Positions 25,687 through 34,108 of a DNA stretch of 64,000 nucleotides are shown here, in pieces. The position numbers and the translations under genes were made by a program. Numbering within the stretch: position 1 is the first letter of the stretch; each line of letters begins with the position of its first letter. The notes beneath the pieces are model-generated. The model was not told the DNA's origin. It saw only the letters and a list, made by a program, of their open reading frames with translations, and did no database searches. The stretch spans positions 62,001 to 126,000 of the forward strand of contig CAVTYH010000001.1 of NCBI GenBank assembly GCA_963738835.1. Direction: 5' to 3'. This DNA is from CAVTYH01 sp963738835 (lineage in GTDB: Bacteria > Planctomycetota > Planctomycetia > Pirellulales > JADZDJ01).

Positions 25687-27897
25687 CTACGTGCTATCCG
25701 GTCGTTGCGGCAACGTTTCCGCCGTGCTCGGAGTAGTCGAATTAACAGCCGGCCGCCAGCGTACCGGTTCCTCCAGCATGCGAATAACAAACCACCATAA
25801 GCCCAGAATCACAATGCCAATTGCCCCCATCGCGGTGAGTCCGCTGGTGATGAGCCGATCACGAAGCTGCGTCAATGTGCCGCCGATCGCCGCGTCGTAG
25901 GGATCTTGCACGACAATTACCCAGCCGGAGGGAACGGTTTTCGCGTTTCTGCCTTCCCATTCGGTCACTTCAATCGGATATTCGGCGGCGAGATACCGTG
26001 TTCGATACTCCTGGGCCTCGTCGTCTTTCCCAATCGGATCGTGATAATCTACAGAACCATCTTTCAGGTCTTCCAGAATCGATAGATCGACACGATACTT
26101 CGGGTCGGTTTCAAAGCGATCCGGACGGGCGGGCGACTCTTTGCTTAGCTTGGTGAAGAACGGATGTTGGAGCATCAAACCCGCATGTGCGCCTTGGCGC
26201 GAGTCCACCAAAACCGCAAACTGTCGCGATCCTACCGGCACATTGATAAACTTCTTTTCGACTCTGAACGACACCCCGACAACGCCAAGGAACTTTTGGC
26301 GTTTTCCATCGTCATCCAGTTTGTAAATCGGCGAGGAGATGGCGACGACCCATTGACCGGAAGAGTTGCTGTGATAAGCCGCTGAAAGCCGCGTTTTCTC
26401 CAGATGCTGATTGGGTGCCGGCCGCCACTCGACCGATTGATCGCTCGGGCCGCCGTGAAAGTACGTGCGCCAGGAATAATTGCGTCCCAGGGTTACATCG
26501 CTGGGATACCAATGGGCAACCTGCACCCCTTGGTCATCGGTAATGAACCAGCTTTCGCTTTTCTTGTTCTGATCGAGCATCCATTTATCGAAGCGCTCCA
26601 GGCGATCTTGCAGCACCTTAAGCTGCGGCGCTCGCCGGAGTTGATCGAGCAAGATGTTAAAGCTCTTGGCAACTTCCTGCGAATCGCCCAATCCCTTCAG
26701 GACGCGGTGCGTTTCAGGATTGTCTTCCAAGGTAGACAGCGCATCGACAATTGTCGAATCCCGCGCGGCACCGGCCACGTCATTAAATCGGCTTTCCAGT
26801 TCATTGTCGGCACCGCTGGCCACACTTTGAGCGGCGAACTTCAGACCTTGCAGCGCGCTGTCCGTCAGAGCCTCACTGGTGTGTCCGACCGAAGTCGTAA
26901 ACCACAGCCATGCCAGCCACGCCATTACACTGAGGAGCAACACGGGGCCGATGGCGCCCAGCACCATCAAGGGGCGGTGTGACCGCCGAGAATCTCGGGC
27001 ATTTAGCGCATCGAGCACCGCCTGAACCGTCGGAAAGCGCTGTCGCGGATCGGTCACCAGGCAACGATCGATGATTTCGGCCAATCGCTTATCGACTCTG
27101 CGAATTCGGCGATGCTCGTTGGGCGGCGCCGCTTTCGAGATCAATCGCCGGTAGCGCGCGAATCGTTCTTCCAAATGCGGTGCGCTTTCGATTTCGCTGA
27201 CCGCATCGGCATGCCGATGCGGCGGATGGCCCTTCAGCATGGTGTAAAAAATCGCGCCCAGCGAATACACGTCCCAGCGTGCGTCGGGCACGGCGGAAGT
27301 ATCAGCCTGCTCGGGCGCCATATAGAACAGCGTGCCCAAAGCCGGAGTTTGCTCATGAGACAACCGCGACTGGCCGAAGTCCGCTAGCCGCGGCTTGCCG
27401 TCTTGATCGAGCAAGATATTCGCCGGCTTCAAATCACAATGCAGCACACCTTTGCCATGCGAGTGCATAAGTCCTACAGCAATTTCGCGGAACAGCGCCG
27501 TGGCCTGGGCTGCCGGTAGCCGGCCTTCCCGCTGCAATCGATCGTCTAGCGAGCCATGCTCGACGTATTCCATGACATAGTACGGCGGCTCGGCATCCCA
27601 ACCCACGTCGAGCAGTTGCACCACATAGCGGTCGGCCGACAGGAAGGCAAGCTTCTCGACCTCGTGCGATAAGAGCGACCAATCCAGACCGCCGCGATGC
27701 AGATAGAACTTGATGGCCACCTGGCGGCCTGTCGTGCGATCAATGGCCACCCAAACTTCGCCGTAAGCGCCTGAGCCGAGAAACCGTCTCGGTTCATACC
27801 CGGGCACGTCAGACGGCGGTCGAATTCGCTGCTGACTCAGTTTCAGCGAGCGCTGAATTTCTTCGCCACCTTGAGCTTGGGTGTAATCAATAGACAT
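25687..27897 (-). CDS. Membrane Ser/Thr protein kinase with an extracytoplasmic Cache-like sensor
   Basis: From the ATG at 27897 (MSIDYTQAQGGEEIQRSLKL). The kinase domain occupies about residues 35-295: RRFLGSGAYGEVWVAIDR (Gly loop), VAIKFYL (Lys), VLHCDLKPANILL (catalytic loop, C in place of the usual R before D), LADFGQSRL, YMAPEQADTS. Membrane span 1 (LMVLGAIGPVLLLSVMAWLA) near 310-335 and span 2 (AMGAIGIVILGLWWFVIRML) near 690-715 bracket an about 350-residue external domain with Cache-like features (SWFITDDQGVQVAHWYPSDV; SSPIYKLDDDGK; FLGVVGVSFRV). The HCD rather than HRD makes it an RD-negative kinase. An upstream ATG at 27927 is less likely. It likely senses a ligand outside and phosphorylates cytoplasmic targets. 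Confidence 0.93.
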   Translation of the reverse strand: MSIDYTQAQGGEEIQRSLKLSQQRIRPPSDVPGYEPRRFLGSGAYGEVWVAIDRTTGRQVAIKFYLHRGGLDWSLLSHEVEKLAFLSADRYVVQLLDVGWDAEPPYYVMEYVEHGSLDDRLQREGRLPAAQATALFREIAVGLMHSHGKGVLHCDLKPANILLDQDGKPRLADFGQSRLSHEQTPALGTLFYMAPEQADTSAVPDARWDVYSLGAIFYTMLKGHPPHRHADAVSEIESAPHLEERFARYRRLISKAAPPNEHRRIRRVDKRLAEIIDRCLVTDPRQRFPTVQAVLDALNARDSRRSHRPLMVLGAIGPVLLLSVMAWLAWLWFTTSVGHTSEALTDSALQGLKFAAQSVASGADNELESRFNDVAGAARDSTIVDALSTLEDNPETHRVLKGLGDSQEVAKSFNILLDQLRRAPQLKVLQDRLERFDKWMLDQNKKSESWFITDDQGVQVAHWYPSDVTLGRNYSWRTYFHGGPSDQSVEWRPAPNQHLEKTRLSAAYHSNSSGQWVVAISSPIYKLDDDGKRQKFLGVVGVSFRVEKKFINVPVGSRQFAVLVDSRQGAHAGLMLQHPFFTKLSKESPARPDRFETDPKYRVDLSILEDLKDGSVDYHDPIGKDDEAQEYRTRYLAAEYPIEVTEWEGRNAKTVPSGWVIVVQDPYDAAIGGTLTQLRDRLITSGLTAMGAIGIVILGLWWFVIRMLEEPVRWRPAVNSTTPSTAETLPQRPDST

Positions 27898-28056
27898 CGC
27901 AAATGGCGAAAGTTGGAAATCGAACAACGAAAGATCGGACCGCCAGAAAATGCCGGCCGAAATTGATCAATCAATGATGACCGACCCTAGCGTCGAGGTC
28001 AATTCGCGAAGACGGCGAAATCGGCGGCCCACCGTCACTCGCCATCCGTCTTGGTC

Positions 28057-28437
28057 TCAGGCATTCGGCCAGGCAAACAGCCGAATTGTATTGCCATCCG
28101 GATCCGAGGTAATGATTTCCTGAAATTCCTCTGGATCGTCGCGAGGTCGTGTGATAGGAGAACCAGCTTCCAGCAGCCGCTTGGCAACCAGGTCCAAATT
28201 TTCGACTTCAAAGCCCAAACTCCAACGAGGACTGGTATCGCCGGCCGTACGCCGGGCCAACAGGGCCAGCCGCGTTTCGCCTGCCTCAAACAGAGCATAG
28301 CCGTCGTCCACATCGCGGACCAAGACTCGCAGCCCTAATGCCTCGCGATACCACAGCACGGCCTTTTCCCACTGGGCGGTGCGCAATTCAACGCAGTAAA
28401 GCCCGGGTCGGTGGTCGCGTTTGTAACCAATGCTCAT
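28057..28437 (-). CDS. Glyoxalase/VOC-family protein
   Basis: From MSIGYKRDHRPGLYCVELRT: a single vicinal-oxygen-chelate module with KAVLWYREALGLRVLVRDVD, WSLGFEVENLDLVAKRLLEA, and DPDGNTIRLFAWPNA at the end, about 126 residues. The upstream extension to 28560 (PARQPNPAPRSDLSPKR) is low-complexity and probably not translated. The VOC fold covers dioxygenases, glyoxalase and resistance proteins; the substrate cannot be told. It lies downstream of (same strand, upstream in transcription of) the kinase gene, gap about 160 bases. Confidence 0.8.
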   Translation of the reverse strand: MSIGYKRDHRPGLYCVELRTAQWEKAVLWYREALGLRVLVRDVDDGYALFEAGETRLALLARRTAGDTSPRWSLGFEVENLDLVAKRLLEAGSPITRPRDDPEEFQEIITSDPDGNTIRLFAWPNA

Positions 28438-28560
28438 CGCGCGTGGCGGACGGATTGCAGGAGATTGAACGGATGGTTTTACATTAGGATCGTACAACCT
28501 CGGAGCCCGTTTGGGCGAGAGGTCAGAACGCGGCGCAGGATTGGGCTGTCGTGCTGGCAT

Positions 28561-28944
28561 GGGTGCGTCTTCTCGAGGTGAAACGTGTGTTCCGAAGAGA
28601 ACTTACTCTGATCCAGCGGATTTCGTAGCCATTTGTTACAAATATTTTACGACCGACTGCACGGAAGCAGGTCTTCCTTACCGCCGGTTTTGCGTTGCCG
28701 TCAACGCCAACTCGTTTGCACACCGTGATCTCGAAACAACCAAATGCGGCAATGAGTTACTCATTTGTCGCCGCCTGTGAACTTGGGGTCACTTTGGGAT
28801 ATCTTTAAATTGCCAACTTGGACTCACCGAGGCGGTAAGCCACAACCCCTACGTGCCGACTGCACGATCGGGTCGCTGGACCTGACATTGACCCCTACCG
28901 TCTTTTCACTAAAATCTTGCCTTCCTTGAAGTTAAGAACAACGA
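28561..28944. other. Intergenic region upstream of lysS
   Basis: About 385 bases with no recognisable gene. No T-box specifier/antiterminator pattern was evident before lysS. Confidence 0.4.
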
Positions 28945-30470
28945 ATGTCTTCTGCCATGAGCGACATTTCTACCGGCCAATCCGATAATTCGAGCGATGC
29001 CCTGGAGGCGGCACGACGGGAAAAACTGCGCAAGATCGTGGAGTTAGGCATAGACCCCTGGGGCGGCCGGTTCGACGGCTATATGTCCATTGGCGAAATT
29101 CGTAGCTGCGAGTCAGAAATCGTTTCACATCCAGCGCAGCCGGGCGAACGCCACGGTCAGCAAAATGGACCTCGTGTGCTTGCGGCCGGCCGCATCGTGT
29201 TGATGCGTGACACCGGCAAGCTGATCTTTGCCGATATCCGCGATTGGACCGGCCAGATACAACTTTACATCGGCAAAAAGCAAGTCGGCGATCAAAATTG
29301 GGCATCGCTCAATGCTTTGATCTTGGTGACCTGATTGGCGTCGACGGCGAGCTGAAACACACGCAAAAAGGTGAGTTAACCATCTTCGCGGATCGGTTGC
29401 ATTTTCTCACCAAGTCGTTGGAAACGCCCCCCGATAAATTTCACGGTCTGCACGATCCGGAGCTGCGGCAGCGGCTGCGATATCTCGACCTGATTCACAC
29501 CGAAGGCGTGCTGCCACGGTTCATAAACCGCACCAAGATCGTGCAATCGATCCGCCAAACTTTGGCAGCCGAGCGGTTTATCGAAGTCGAAGGGCCGACG
29601 CTGCACTCGATCGCCGGCGGGGCGGCAGCCAAGCCGTTCGTTACGCACCACAACGCCCTTGATATGCAGTTGTTTCTGCGGATTGCGCTGGAACTGCACC
29701 TGAAGCGGCTCTTGGTCGGCGGCGTCGAACGGGTTTACGAATTGGGCCGGGTGTACCGTAACGAAGGCATTAGCCCGCGGCACAACCCGGAATTCACGAT
29801 GTTGGAGCTGTATCAGGCCTACGGCGATTATCGCTCGATGATGGATTTAACGGAAAAGCTGATCGTCAATGCAATTCACGCCACTGGCCAGGATTTGAAG
29901 TTGCAATTTGGAGAGGCGACGATCGATTTCACACCGCCTTTTGCCCGAAACACTTACGACGAGTTATTCCAACAGCACACCGGCATTCCTTCGGAAGATC
30001 AGTCCGCGGTGAAGGCGCTGGCCGAGAAAATTGGATTTGAAACAGCCGGCAAACATCCCGACGTCATTAAGAGCGAAGTTTTCGAGGAGGTCGTGGAAGA
30101 CAAACTGGCCGGTCCGGTATTCATCATGGATTATCCGGCTAGTATTTGCCCGCTGACCAAGCGGAAGCGCGACAATCCTGCGATCGCCGAACGTTTCGAG
30201 CTCGTCGTGCAGGGAATGGAAGTCGCGAACGCCTACACGGAGTTGAACGACCCCGATTTGCAGGAGCAGTTATTCCGCACCCAGCTGGCCGGCCTGAAAG
30301 AAGAAGACTCGATGGCGAAAATGGACCATGATTTCATCCGTGCCCTGCGCCACGGCATGCCGCCCGCCGGCGGCTTGGGCATCGGCATCGATCGTCTTGT
30401 CATGCTGCTGACGAACAGCCCGTCGATCCGCGATGTAATTTTATTCCCATTGTTACGCCCGGAGGCGTAA
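28945..30470 (+). CDS. lysS: Lysyl-tRNA synthetase, class II (one frame break near 29300)
   Basis: Charges tRNA-Lys. The N-terminal OB-fold anticodon-binding domain (EARREKLRKIVELGIDPWGG; GRIVLMRDTGKLIFADIRDW then TGQIQLYIGK) ends at 29334 in one frame. The next frame resumes IAQCFDLGDLIGVDGELKHT and runs through class II motifs: motif 2 region RVYELGRVYRNEGISPRHNP with EFTMLELYQAYGDY, VANAYTELNDP, and motif 3 GLGIGIDRLVMLLTNSPSIR. The span is one base short of a multiple of three, so one indel restores about 508 residues, normal length. It is a cognate match to tRNA-Lys(TTT) at 53912. Probably functional with a sequence error. Confidence 0.93.
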
Positions 30471-30505
30471 GCTCAACGGACTGAACTGAAGCCAAAGGAT
30501 TGGCC

Positions 30506-32042
30506 ATGTATAAACTCCTCCTTTGTTGGCGGTATTTGCGGACACGATACATTGCGCTGGCCTCCATCATCAGCGTCATGCTGGGCGTAGCGACGATGAT
30601 TGTCGTCAACGCTGTCATGGCCGGGTTCTCCCACGAGATGGAGGACCGCATGCACGGCATTCTTTCCGATCTGGTGTTCGAAGGTCGCGATCTCAATGGA
30701 TTTGAGAATCCCGAGTGGCACATGGACGCCATCCGGCACGTCGCCGGTCAGTGGATCGAAGGCATGACGCCGACCGTGCATGTGCCGGCGATGCTCAATT
30801 TCCAGCTTCGTGGCGGCTGGTCGCCGCGACAGGTGATGTGCATCGGCATCGACGAAAGAACGCATTCGTCGGTCAGCGACTTCGGCAAGTATCTGCAGCA
30901 TCTCGCCAATCGAAAGCAGTTGAGCTTCGAACTGCATGATGGCGGCTACGACGTGCGCGATCATCAAATCGGCGATAAAGCCCCGCTGCGGGCAGACATG
31001 GAAAAAGCTGGTTGGGAATGGCGCCGCATGTGGGGTGCGCGTAAGAAAGCGTTTGACGAAGCGATGGAGCGAAGCGATCGGAGTAGGGTCCAGGGGGAAG
31101 AGGACAGCAGCCAGGATGGAACTGGTAGCACAGCCGCTCCTCCACAAGACCCATTGCTCGCGCGTACCACGTCACAAATGAAGAAGCTTGATCCCGCCAA
31201 GAAACAATACGACGGCATTATCGTCGGAATGGCCCTGGCCAGCGTGCGCGATCATGAAGGAAACGACGTATTTCTGTTGCGGCCGGGAGACGACGTGAGC
31301 ATCAGCGTTCCAACCACTGGCACACCACCTAAGGTGAACAGTCTGCGTTTTACCGTTGTTGACTTGTACGAAAGCAAAATGAGCGAATACGACTCTTCAT
31401 TCGTGTTCGTGCCCATCAAAGTGCTGCAAGAATTGCGCGGGATGGGCGAAAATGTGACGTCAATCCAAATCAAACTCAAGCCCGGCGTTGATGGCGAGAT
31501 GGTCCGCGATGTATTACGCCAGCATTTCCCCGCCGAGATTGTACGGCGTTTATACCTGGCGCGATAAACAAGGTGCGCTGCTCGCCGCCGTGCAGATGGA
31601 AAAGGCGGTTCTCAACATTTTGTTGTTTTTGATCATTGCGGTCGCAGGCTTCGGCATTTTGGCGATCTTCTTCATGATTGTCGTCGAAAAAACCCGCGAT
31701 GTCGGAATTCTTAAATCGCTTGGCGCATTCGAGCCGCGGCATCATGGGTATTTTCCTCGGCTACGGTTTGTCACTTGGAATCGTTGGCGCTGGCGTCGGT
31801 ATGGGCATCGGCTTGTTGTTTGTGCATTACATCAACCAAGTCCGGTTGGGATTGGAATGGATTACGGGCCAGGCGGTATTTGATCCGGCGATTTATTACT
31901 TTTACGAAATTCCGACCATCATCGATCCGTTTACGATTTCCTGGATCGTGTTCGGCGCCTTGATGATCGCCGTCATGGCTAGTGTCTTGCCCGCTTTGCG
32001 CCTGCTCGTTTGCACCCCGTGGAGGCTTTGCGCTATGAGTGA
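30506..32042 (+). CDS. LolC/LolE-type ABC transporter permease (three frame breaks)
   Basis: MYKLLLCWRYLRTRYIALAS, then a first membrane span (IISVMLGVATMIVVNAVMAG) and a large periplasmic domain (HVPAMLNFQLRGGWSPRQVM; GMALASVRDHEGNDVFLLRP). Three C-terminal spans (NILLFLIIAVAGFGILAIFF; GIFLGYGLSLGIVGAGVGMG; VFGALMIAVMASVLPALR) end with the family tail HPVEALRYE. Frames break near 31540, 31735 and 32005. An Arg/Glu/Ser-rich stretch near 31060-31130 is a likely loop. With the ATPase 80 bases downstream it should form a complex that extracts lipoproteins or other lipophilic cargo from the inner membrane. The ATG at 30506 follows AAAGGA. Confidence 0.85.
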
Positions 32043-32121
32043 GTCAGCGAGACTAATTGTTCCGCGACGAGTCGGCTGAAAAGCAATCTGAGCCCGTCCA
32101 ACGGAAGATGGGGAATGGCGA

Positions 32122-32856
32122 ATGAGCGAATCGTCAACGGCTACTTCATCGGCGACACGAGCCGTTCATCTATCCGCCGTCGATCTTAAAAAAGTTTACC
32201 GTAAAGGCACGCTCGATATTCCCGTTCTCACCGGCGCCAACATGGAAGTGCGCCACGGGGAATTTTTGGCGATTGTCGGCCAAAGCGGGTCGGGTAAAAG
32301 CACACTGCTGCATCTGCTCGGAACGTTGGACGTGCCCACTTCGGGCGAGGTTCATTTCCTAGGTCAACGCATCGACAATTTGGGGGCCTCTCTTCGTGAA
32401 CGGCTGCGGAACGAACAATTCGGCATGATCTTCCAGTTTTATCACCTTCTGCCCGAACTCACGACTCTGGAGAATGTGCTCGCACCCTTAATGATTGGTT
32501 CCAGTGTCTGGGATTATTGCCGAAATCGTAACCAATATGTCGACCGTGCCAAAAAACTGTTGGACACCGTTGGACTATCGCACCGATTAAAGCACCGGCC
32601 GCGGGAACTCTCTGGTGGTGAAATGCAGCGGGTCGCCATAGCCCGGGCTTTAATCGCCAAGCCGCAAGTGTTATTGGCCGACGAACCGACCGGAAATCTC
32701 GATCAGGGCACCGGCCAAGAAATCTTGAGAATTCTGCGAACCTTGAACCGCCAGCACCAGCTCTCTATAGTCATGGTAACGCACGATTCGGCGATAGCTG
32801 CCGAGGCAGATCGCACCATTCGTTTGGTCAACGGCCAGGTGGAAGGATCAACGTAA
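32122..32856 (+). CDS. lolD: LolD/MacB-type ABC transporter ATPase
   Basis: 244 residues, intact. Walker A GQSGSGKST, Q-loop FQFYHLLPELTTLENVL, signature LSGGEMQRVAIARAL, Walker B VLLADEPTGNLD, H-loop VMVTHD. It follows the permease and precedes an aminotransferase: its stop and that gene's ATG overlap in TAATG, which suggests translational coupling. The YRKGTLDIPVLTGANMEVRH start is typical of the LolD/MacB/FtsE group. Lipoprotein release is the best guess; MacB-like export is possible. Confidence 0.88.
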   Translation: MSESSTATSSATRAVHLSAVDLKKVYRKGTLDIPVLTGANMEVRHGEFLAIVGQSGSGKSTLLHLLGTLDVPTSGEVHFLGQRIDNLGASLRERLRNEQFGMIFQFYHLLPELTTLENVLAPLMIGSSVWDYCRNRNQYVDRAKKLLDTVGLSHRLKHRPRELSGGEMQRVAIARALIAKPQVLLADEPTGNLDQGTGQEILRILRTLNRQHQLSIVMVTHDSAIAAEADRTIRLVNGQVEGST

Positions 32857-33785
32857 TGTCTATTCAATCGCCAACGTTTCACGTACAAGCTCGCCCATCC
32901 ACATCCACTTCCATGCCGGCATCATCCGTGGCACTCAAAGTTTACATCAACGGCACGCTCTACGATAAAGACGACGCCAAAATCAGCGTTTACGACCATG
33001 GCCTGTTGTATGGCGACGGCGTGTTCGAGGGCATGCGAAGCTACGGCGGAAAAGTCTTCAGACTGGACGAGCATCTCGAACGATTGTGGAGTTCCGCCAA
33101 AGCAATCTGGTTGGAAATACCACTCACGAAAGACGCGCTGGCCAAAGCAGTCAACGACACGCTCGCCGCCAATAACATTAAAGACGGATACATCAGGCTC
33201 GTGGTCACGCGCGGGGCTGGAACTTTGGGACTCGACCCCAACCGCTGCAGCCATCCGCAAGTAATCATCATCACCGACAAGATTGAGTTATATCCTGAAG
33301 ACTTTTACCGCAACGGCTTGGAAATTGTCACAGCCAGTACAATCCGGAATAATCCGGCGGCTCTCAACCCTCGGATTAAATCGCTTAACTATCTCAACAA
33401 CATCCTGGCCAAGATCGAAGGCCTGAAGGCCGGCTGCATCGAAGCACTGATGCTCAATCAAAAGGGCGAAGTGGCCGAATGCACCGGCGACAACATCTTC
33501 CTGGTGCGCGAGGGCGTGCTACAAACTCCACCGCTTGATGCCGGAATTCTCGAAGGCATTACCCGCGATGCCATCATTGAGATTGCTCGCAACGCCGGGA
33601 TCGAAGTTCACGAAATGCCACTTACTCGGCACGATGTGTACATCGCCGACGAATGTTTTCTGACCGGCAGCGCTGCGGAAGCAATTCCCGTCGTGAAGAT
33701 CGACAGCCGTTCCATCGGCGATGGCAAGCCCGGACCAATCACCCGCGATCTCATTCAACGCTTTCGCAAATTGACGCGGGAATGA
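32856..33785 (+). CDS. ilvE: Branched-chain amino acid aminotransferase (PLP fold type IV)
   Basis: Transfers the amino group between glutamate and Leu/Ile/Val. Fold IV hallmarks: VYINGTLYDKDDAKISVYDH, GLLYGDGVFEGMRSYGGKVF, RLVVTRGAGTLGLDP, the PLP-lysine region IKSLNYLNNILAKIEG, EALMLNQKGEVAECTGDNIF, TPPLDAGILEGITRDAIIEI, DECFLTGSAAEAIPVVKID. The first 25 residues (MSIQSPTFHVQARPSTSTSM) are non-conserved; an internal start at MPASSVALKVY would give a standard 285-290 residue protein. Class IV paralogues (D-amino acid aminotransferase, PabC) are possible, but the GVFEGMRSY motif favours IlvE. Confidence 0.88.
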   Translation: MSIQSPTFHVQARPSTSTSMPASSVALKVYINGTLYDKDDAKISVYDHGLLYGDGVFEGMRSYGGKVFRLDEHLERLWSSAKAIWLEIPLTKDALAKAVNDTLAANNIKDGYIRLVVTRGAGTLGLDPNRCSHPQVIIITDKIELYPEDFYRNGLEIVTASTIRNNPAALNPRIKSLNYLNNILAKIEGLKAGCIEALMLNQKGEVAECTGDNIFLVREGVLQTPPLDAGILEGITRDAIIEIARNAGIEVHEMPLTRHDVYIADECFLTGSAAEAIPVVKIDSRSIGDGKPGPITRDLIQRFRKLTRE

Positions 33786-33796
33786 CGGTGATTTTT

Positions 33797-33858
33797 TCTC
33801 CCTCTCTTTGGGAGAGGCCAGTCCTGAGCTTCGCCGAAGGGGAAGTGGTGAGAGTGCC
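33797..33858 (+). repeat. Palindromic element with nested CCTGAGCTTCGCCGAAGG unit
   Basis: CTCCCTCTCTTTGGGAGAGG, then the CCTGAGCTTCGCCGAAGG unit, then GGAAGTGGTGAGAGTG. The nested unit is placed as in the 6353 copy. Lies just after ilvE and may serve as its terminator. Confidence 0.75.
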
Positions 33859-33897
33859 AGAGCGACATGACCGCCCCACAATCAGCGATCTTCGCGC

Positions 33898-33955
33898 TAC
33901 GTAGGCCAGTCTCTCCGAGACTGGCAAGCGAGTCTCGGAGAGACTCGCCTACGTA
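33898..33955. repeat. 58-bp three-way-junction palindrome, copy 1
   Basis: Outer arms TACGTAGG/CCTACGTA enclose two hairpins, CCAGTCTC...GAGACTGG and CGAGTCTC...GAGACTCG. The second copy at 38403-38460 differs only by a compensatory pair change. Confidence 0.9.
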
Positions 33956-34108
33956 AATCGCAAGCCATCGCACCCTGGCACCCATACCTCGCGATTCTCC
34001 TGGGTGGGAGGAGGCAAAGGTGGAGGAACCATTAGCAAATTTGGTTCCTGCCGCCTTTGCCTCTGCGTCCCCTTTATTCTCGTCTAAATCTTGGAGCGAC
34101 TGAGGCAA

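Noticed and set aside
30473..31147. 224-residue minus-strand frame opposite the LolC/E-like permease
   Set aside because: Shadow of the permease gene, whose sense translation has clear family sequence.
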